Shown here in pieces: positions 59,501 through 64,000 of a stretch of 64,000 bases of DNA. A model generated the notes under the pieces. The model was not told the DNA's origin. It searched no databases and was given only the letters and a program-made list of their open reading frames with translations. The position numbers and the translations under genes are program-made. The DNA is taken from the NCBI GenBank assembly GCA_022316685.1, contig JAKJHU010000038.1:1474384-1538383 (forward strand), given 5' to 3'. The DNA comes from Progne subis subis. Taxonomy: Eukaryota; Chordata; Aves; Passeriformes; Hirundinidae. Each line of letters starts with the position of its first letter. Position 1 is the stretch's first letter.

Positions 59501-62498
59501 AATGCCCCTGCTTTGGCTTCTTTAAAAGGCCAAACTCAGCCTTCAAATTGATCTATTTCTAGCCATCGGTTCAATCACTGATTCCAGCGCAGGAGCTCCC
59601 CCATCCAGGCATACAATTCCTGCTGACTTGGCAAGGTCCATGTTACAGCCACAGCAAGATGTGAAACTAGGCAGTATGAGGATTTGACAAAGTGAAATTT
59701 CTTGCTGTTCAAGTCATCCTGTTACATATAAAGGAAATTGCACTTGCACAGCAGTGTCTCACCCTCTAATCCTTTAGGTTTTTTGCATCTCTGTCCTCCA
59801 GTCCTACTCAACAAGTACAACTTCATACTTGATATTCTGACCCCCCCTTGCTGCATTAGAGAAGTCCCTGAGCAGCTGGCTTACAAAAAGCCTCCTTCCT
59901 GAGTTTGCACAGACCATCTCCGAGGCCAGGAAGGGTTTGCATGAATATAGCAGTCTGGCTGTGAGAACCACAATCATCACACTACATATGCATTAAACAT
60001 GCATCTAAACCAAGGGTCCTTGTAAACCCACAGACAAACAGCCAAACCCCTCAACCTAATAATGATTTAGAGGAAAATTGTTTCTAAAAGAGAACAACAA
60101 CTTTCTAAAAACATTCCCTGTTTTCTGAAGTGTAAATGGAGTTTCAAGTCCCCTTGTGAAACTGCAATAAATATTCTTCATTATTTTGCCACTTTATTAG
60201 CTATTTTGAGGACTGAATTATATGGAATGTTCCACACACAATGTTCTTGGTAGCATATATTAATTTTATAAAGCTCCAGTATGGTGCATTTTCACATGGA
60301 GATTATCTGTTGCAAATGAACACAGTGATATTACTGGGATGTAGAAGAAGCATCATTCTGTCTGATGCAAGAGAAACTTGTAAAAACCTTTAGAGGGTGA
60401 ATAATCAGTCTCTGTAACAGCTTTCCGCTTTAGAGTTTTGGAATAGCTTGTTTCCCTTCAAGTGCCAAAAAACTCTAGAGGGGAAGCAGTTGTTTCCTGC
60501 ATACCAAAATGCTTTGTCATTTACCCAAAAAGCTGCCTGAAATAGTTGCTAACATTTTTTTTCCCCACCTTTCCAAATAAATGTGCAAATATGTAAAAAA
60601 AGTTGGTCTGTCTTCTCCATCCTCTCATTCACCTTTGACACGGATCAATCCCCTTACAGCAGCCAGTGCTCCCCTGGACAGCAGATGAGGACATGATCTG
60701 AATTTCCAATTCCCATTCCAGCTGCAAAGTCTCTCTTTCCTCTCACTACTGCATTTAGCAGAATATGTTTATGGGTGCTTATGGGAGAGATGAATAGCCT
60801 TTTTAAGGAGTGGCATGGGCCACAAGAAAAAAAATGCCACTGGCAGCAAACGGGTGGTGTAGGAATTGTGTCACAGGATCTCCAACATGGTATCAAGGAG
60901 TGATGCAATGAGGACATTCAAGAAACTGCTCAGCAAAGTGGGTAAGTTGATCTCAGAAATCACTGATTTCCCAGAGTAGTGCATTAGCAAGTAGCATTGG
61001 ATTCTGTAGAGACCCAGAACACAATAGAAAACATCAGTAGAAGTTTTTTCTTAACTCCCAAGAGTACCTTCTAGACAACCTGTCCTCACAGAGGTGGGAG
61101 CAGCTGCCTCACCCCATGGCAGCCCCACACTTTACCACATCCTTTTTGTCTTCACTCCTAGTTTTCACTGTTGATACTAGGTGTGTTCACCCACTTACTC
61201 ACCTTTGCTAGCACCATGGGACAAAGCAGATGCAGCTCTTAGAGTTTCATGGAAAACCCTGGAAAAAAAAATGCAGCAGAAATGGAATAACCAAGTACCT
61301 CCTGATGTCAAGATACAACATGAGGCCCCCAGATACTGTTCTTCCACATACCTGAGATAACACATGAAGTATTCTGGTTTTTATTCCTCTGCTCCTTCTC
61401 TATAGTCTCATTCTATGCAATGCTTAACCAGCTGCACCCAGCCCTGTGCCTAAATAAAATAAAATTAGAGCCATAGCATTCAACCAGCAGGCAGCTTCTG
61501 GTCACGCAAGCACGCAAGTTCTTGGCAGATTTTGCATTCTAGTTTGCAGCTTTACAAGCACAGAAATGAACGATAATAATTCTATAAATTGAGATTTTCT
61601 AATGCTACTGGGAACTGCTGGCTGGCAACTTGGGACAACAACAAAGACAGCAGCATTTCTTGCGGGGGCCATGTACAGCATCATTACAGAATCTTGGGTG
61701 ACTTCAGCACATTAATGCTGATAATGAGCTTAGGGCAGTGCAGATTATCACACATGGATGAGCATTCAATTACTCACCCTGTGGTTAACACGCAGTGAAT
61801 GCAAAGACTACAGCCATGCAGGCCTCCACAACTTTCATTTCATAAAGCACCATTAAATCTCCATCAAATAATGACAGCTTTGTCCCCAAGGGCTGGGGCT
61901 GAGCTCATCTTGTTCTGCAGAGCCCTTGGAAAACCAACTCAGACCCTCTCCCACTGATACAGTAGGCAGTCACCACCTGAAGTGCTGACTTTGAGATGAA
62001 AATATTCCTACTTCATTCCCTGCCTCAAATATCCTCCCAGCTTTACAGACAACATGCAGTTTTGTAGCTCAGCAGCCTCAAAAATAAAGAGATCTCCCTT
62101 GAAGTCCTGAAATGTATATTTTGATTTCTTTTTTCAAGACCTAGTTTGAGGAATTGATCTTTTTTATCACACAGATGTGAAACATTAAGTGTAGTTGATG
62201 TGGAAAAATTCTGTAATGGAACAAAATTATTTCTAGGACTCTTGCCACAACCTGTGAAGCTGTATTCAAAAATCAATGAGACTCATCTTGGTAAATATAC
62301 CATCAGCAACAGCTTTGATTCCTTGTGAAGATATGTCCTCAGAAAAAAAATAGTATTTTCAAGGATTTTTATATGCCTAAATAAGCTGATACATTCTTTG
62401 GAGATTTTCTTTGGGACTGAAACAGGGAAAGAGCTTAATTACCACTGAAAACAAGGTAATTTTAAAATCAAAGTTAGATGCTCAAACAATCAGGCACA
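53516..62498. other. Upstream intergenic DNA, distal part
   Basis: No gene recognised. There is an imperfect array of ACTTCTGTA-type units at about 57003-57055, and a long stretch of unique AT-rich sequence at 59940-60560. A 154-codon minus-strand frame at 58679-59143 has no recognisable similarity. In other vertebrates the next gene on this side is DLX2, far away; it is not seen. Confidence 0.65.
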
Positions 62499-62546
62499 CT
62501 GTAAAATGTACTTTTTTATCTGCTGTAAAATGTACTTTTTTATCTG
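62499..62546. repeat. 24-bp perfect tandem duplication
   Basis: CTGTAAAATGTACTTTTTTA plus ATCTG-type end occurs twice head to tail with no mismatch, so it is recent. Confidence 0.9.
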
Positions 62547-64000
62547 TCTGCATATTTAAGCACCTGTATATATTGAAGACATACCATCCCTGCAGTGTTA
62601 TTGTACTATATGTGTTAGCTCCATTCTTAAATAAGTAAATTCTTACTCTAACAAAATCATTTATCTGAAGATTGTGCCCTCACCAAAATGATTATTAATA
62701 CTAGGAGTTAAAATGCTACTAACTAGTAAATCAGATTATTATTTTTAAAAACGGCATTAAATAGAATCTTTTCACTGCTTTAAGAGTGGATTATTTATTT
62801 GGATGCAGGTTTCTAAAATTATATTTAAAAAAAACCCAAAACCACAACAAATCAAACAAACAAAATTGTAGTCCACAGATATTTCTCCTGGGTTCATTCT
62901 TTTAGTGCTGGTACAAGCAGTCTTTAAAATTCTCTAAGCTTTGTCACAAAAGGTATTTGGGGAGCTAGCAGAACCGATACTCCCAATTCACGTAACTTCT
63001 GGGCACAGCTTCTGCTCTTAAACTGAGCAGTAAATACAAAGTGGAAACCCTTTCCATTTGGTAAGTGTAGGCAGGCTGCCCTTGCCCTGCTCTAGAAGTG
63101 AACCAAGTCACAACACTGAACAGTGATACTTGGAACAAAATTCTGTCATTCAAGGCTGTTGTTATTTTGTGACCTACAAAAGTGCAGCTACTTAGATCAA
63201 CTTCTGTGAAACTATTTCAATACAGTATTTGAAAGGGGTGAAATGGTAGACGACAGAACAAAATCAACATTGCCAGCTTTTTGTCCCAGTCAGTTCTGTA
63301 ACCAAACCAATATAAGATTAAAGCTTTCAAGGTGTTAAGTTCTTCATAAAAAGCTAACTGCCAAACCTTCCCAACTCAGCTACTGGAGCTACAGGGGAAC
63401 AAGCGTGGATGGAGACTTAAAATTAAACTCTCTAGGACACAATCTACACTGCAGATTTTCTAGCAACATACACCCAATACAGTGACAGAAAAATCTGCTT
63501 TATTCTCCTTTCACTTAAGCCTCTCTCCAGATGACATTAATTGGTCCTTCTGAAGATGAGTTGTAAGCGCTCACATGCATGCTCATGTTGTGACAAGAAG
63601 AAAGCTTGGACATATTGTACAAAGGATGTGGACCATCTGACTTGGGTGCTGCCAAGCAGAACCTGCCCATGAGTTTCTAAATTTTTGAACTTTAAAATAA
63701 AGAGAAGAATGAGCACTGGAACATCAGTTATTGCTGGAGAGTAAGATAGTGCTAAGTCCAGTTTTAGAAATCAGTAATGTAAGCCATAAACAGACAACAC
63801 AACAACATTTCTAGAGAGCAACTACATTGAAATCCTGTTCCCTAACTGAAGCCAGGTACTGGTTTTGAAGACAGAAAAGTGCCTGTTCGCCAGCTTGAAG
63901 CAGGATCCCATTCTTTTAATGATGAAAACAGTGTTGTGGCTACTATCATTAATTGACAAACAAAAGAAATTCTTAAAAAAATAAGAAGAAAACGTAAAAG
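62547..64000. other. Intergenic DNA at the right edge
   Basis: AT-rich with short chance open frames; nothing recognised. Confidence 0.7.

Overview
The window is vertebrate, almost certainly avian, nuclear DNA. One protein-coding gene is recognisable: the laminin-receptor integrin alpha-6 subunit, ITGA6. It lies wholly on the minus strand, from its initiator ATG at 42657 to a 3' end near 240. The organism call rests on the reading frame being very close to chicken alpha-6 as I remember it, on fragments with the typical 3' end of CR1 LINEs (the dominant avian retroposon), and on AT-rich DNA with small introns. I cannot fix the species; several substitutions from chicken suggest a bird outside the chicken's immediate relatives.

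Layout, left to right (3' to 5' for the gene): 1-240, downstream intergenic DNA; 240-2323, terminal exon with the B cytoplasmic tail and the 3' UTR; 3865-3994, the alternative 130-nt A-tail exon; 5421-24892, twenty-four exons coding for the transmembrane segment, calf domains, thigh and beta-propeller; 24893-42496, a 17.6-kb first intron with a CpG-rich island, a 15-bp minisatellite, a (GATG)n microsatellite and CR1 fragments; 42497-42657, the coding part of exon 1; about 42040-43095, the promoter CpG island; 43100-64000, upstream intergenic DNA with no gene I can recognise.

I joined the 27 coding exons by hand. Every junction keeps frame and uses GT-AG sites. The model gives 1070 residues with the A tail or 1087 with the B tail, plus 39 if the cassette exon X2 (19363-19479) is included. 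Signal peptide, FG-GAP propeller with three calcium-loop motifs, RRKR furin site, transmembrane helix and GFFKR/GFFRR motifs are all intact, so the gene looks functional.

As known for the family, the product pairs with integrin beta-1 or beta-4 to form a laminin receptor at the basal cell surface. The most notable signals are about RNA processing and repeats: the intact X2 exon, five TGCATG (RBFOX-type) motifs in the intron after exon A, competing donors 5 nt apart at exon 11, a perfect hairpin just before exon 23, an ordered minisatellite inside an intronic CpG island, and a 60-bp near-perfect palindrome in the upstream intergenic DNA. I found no new gene system.
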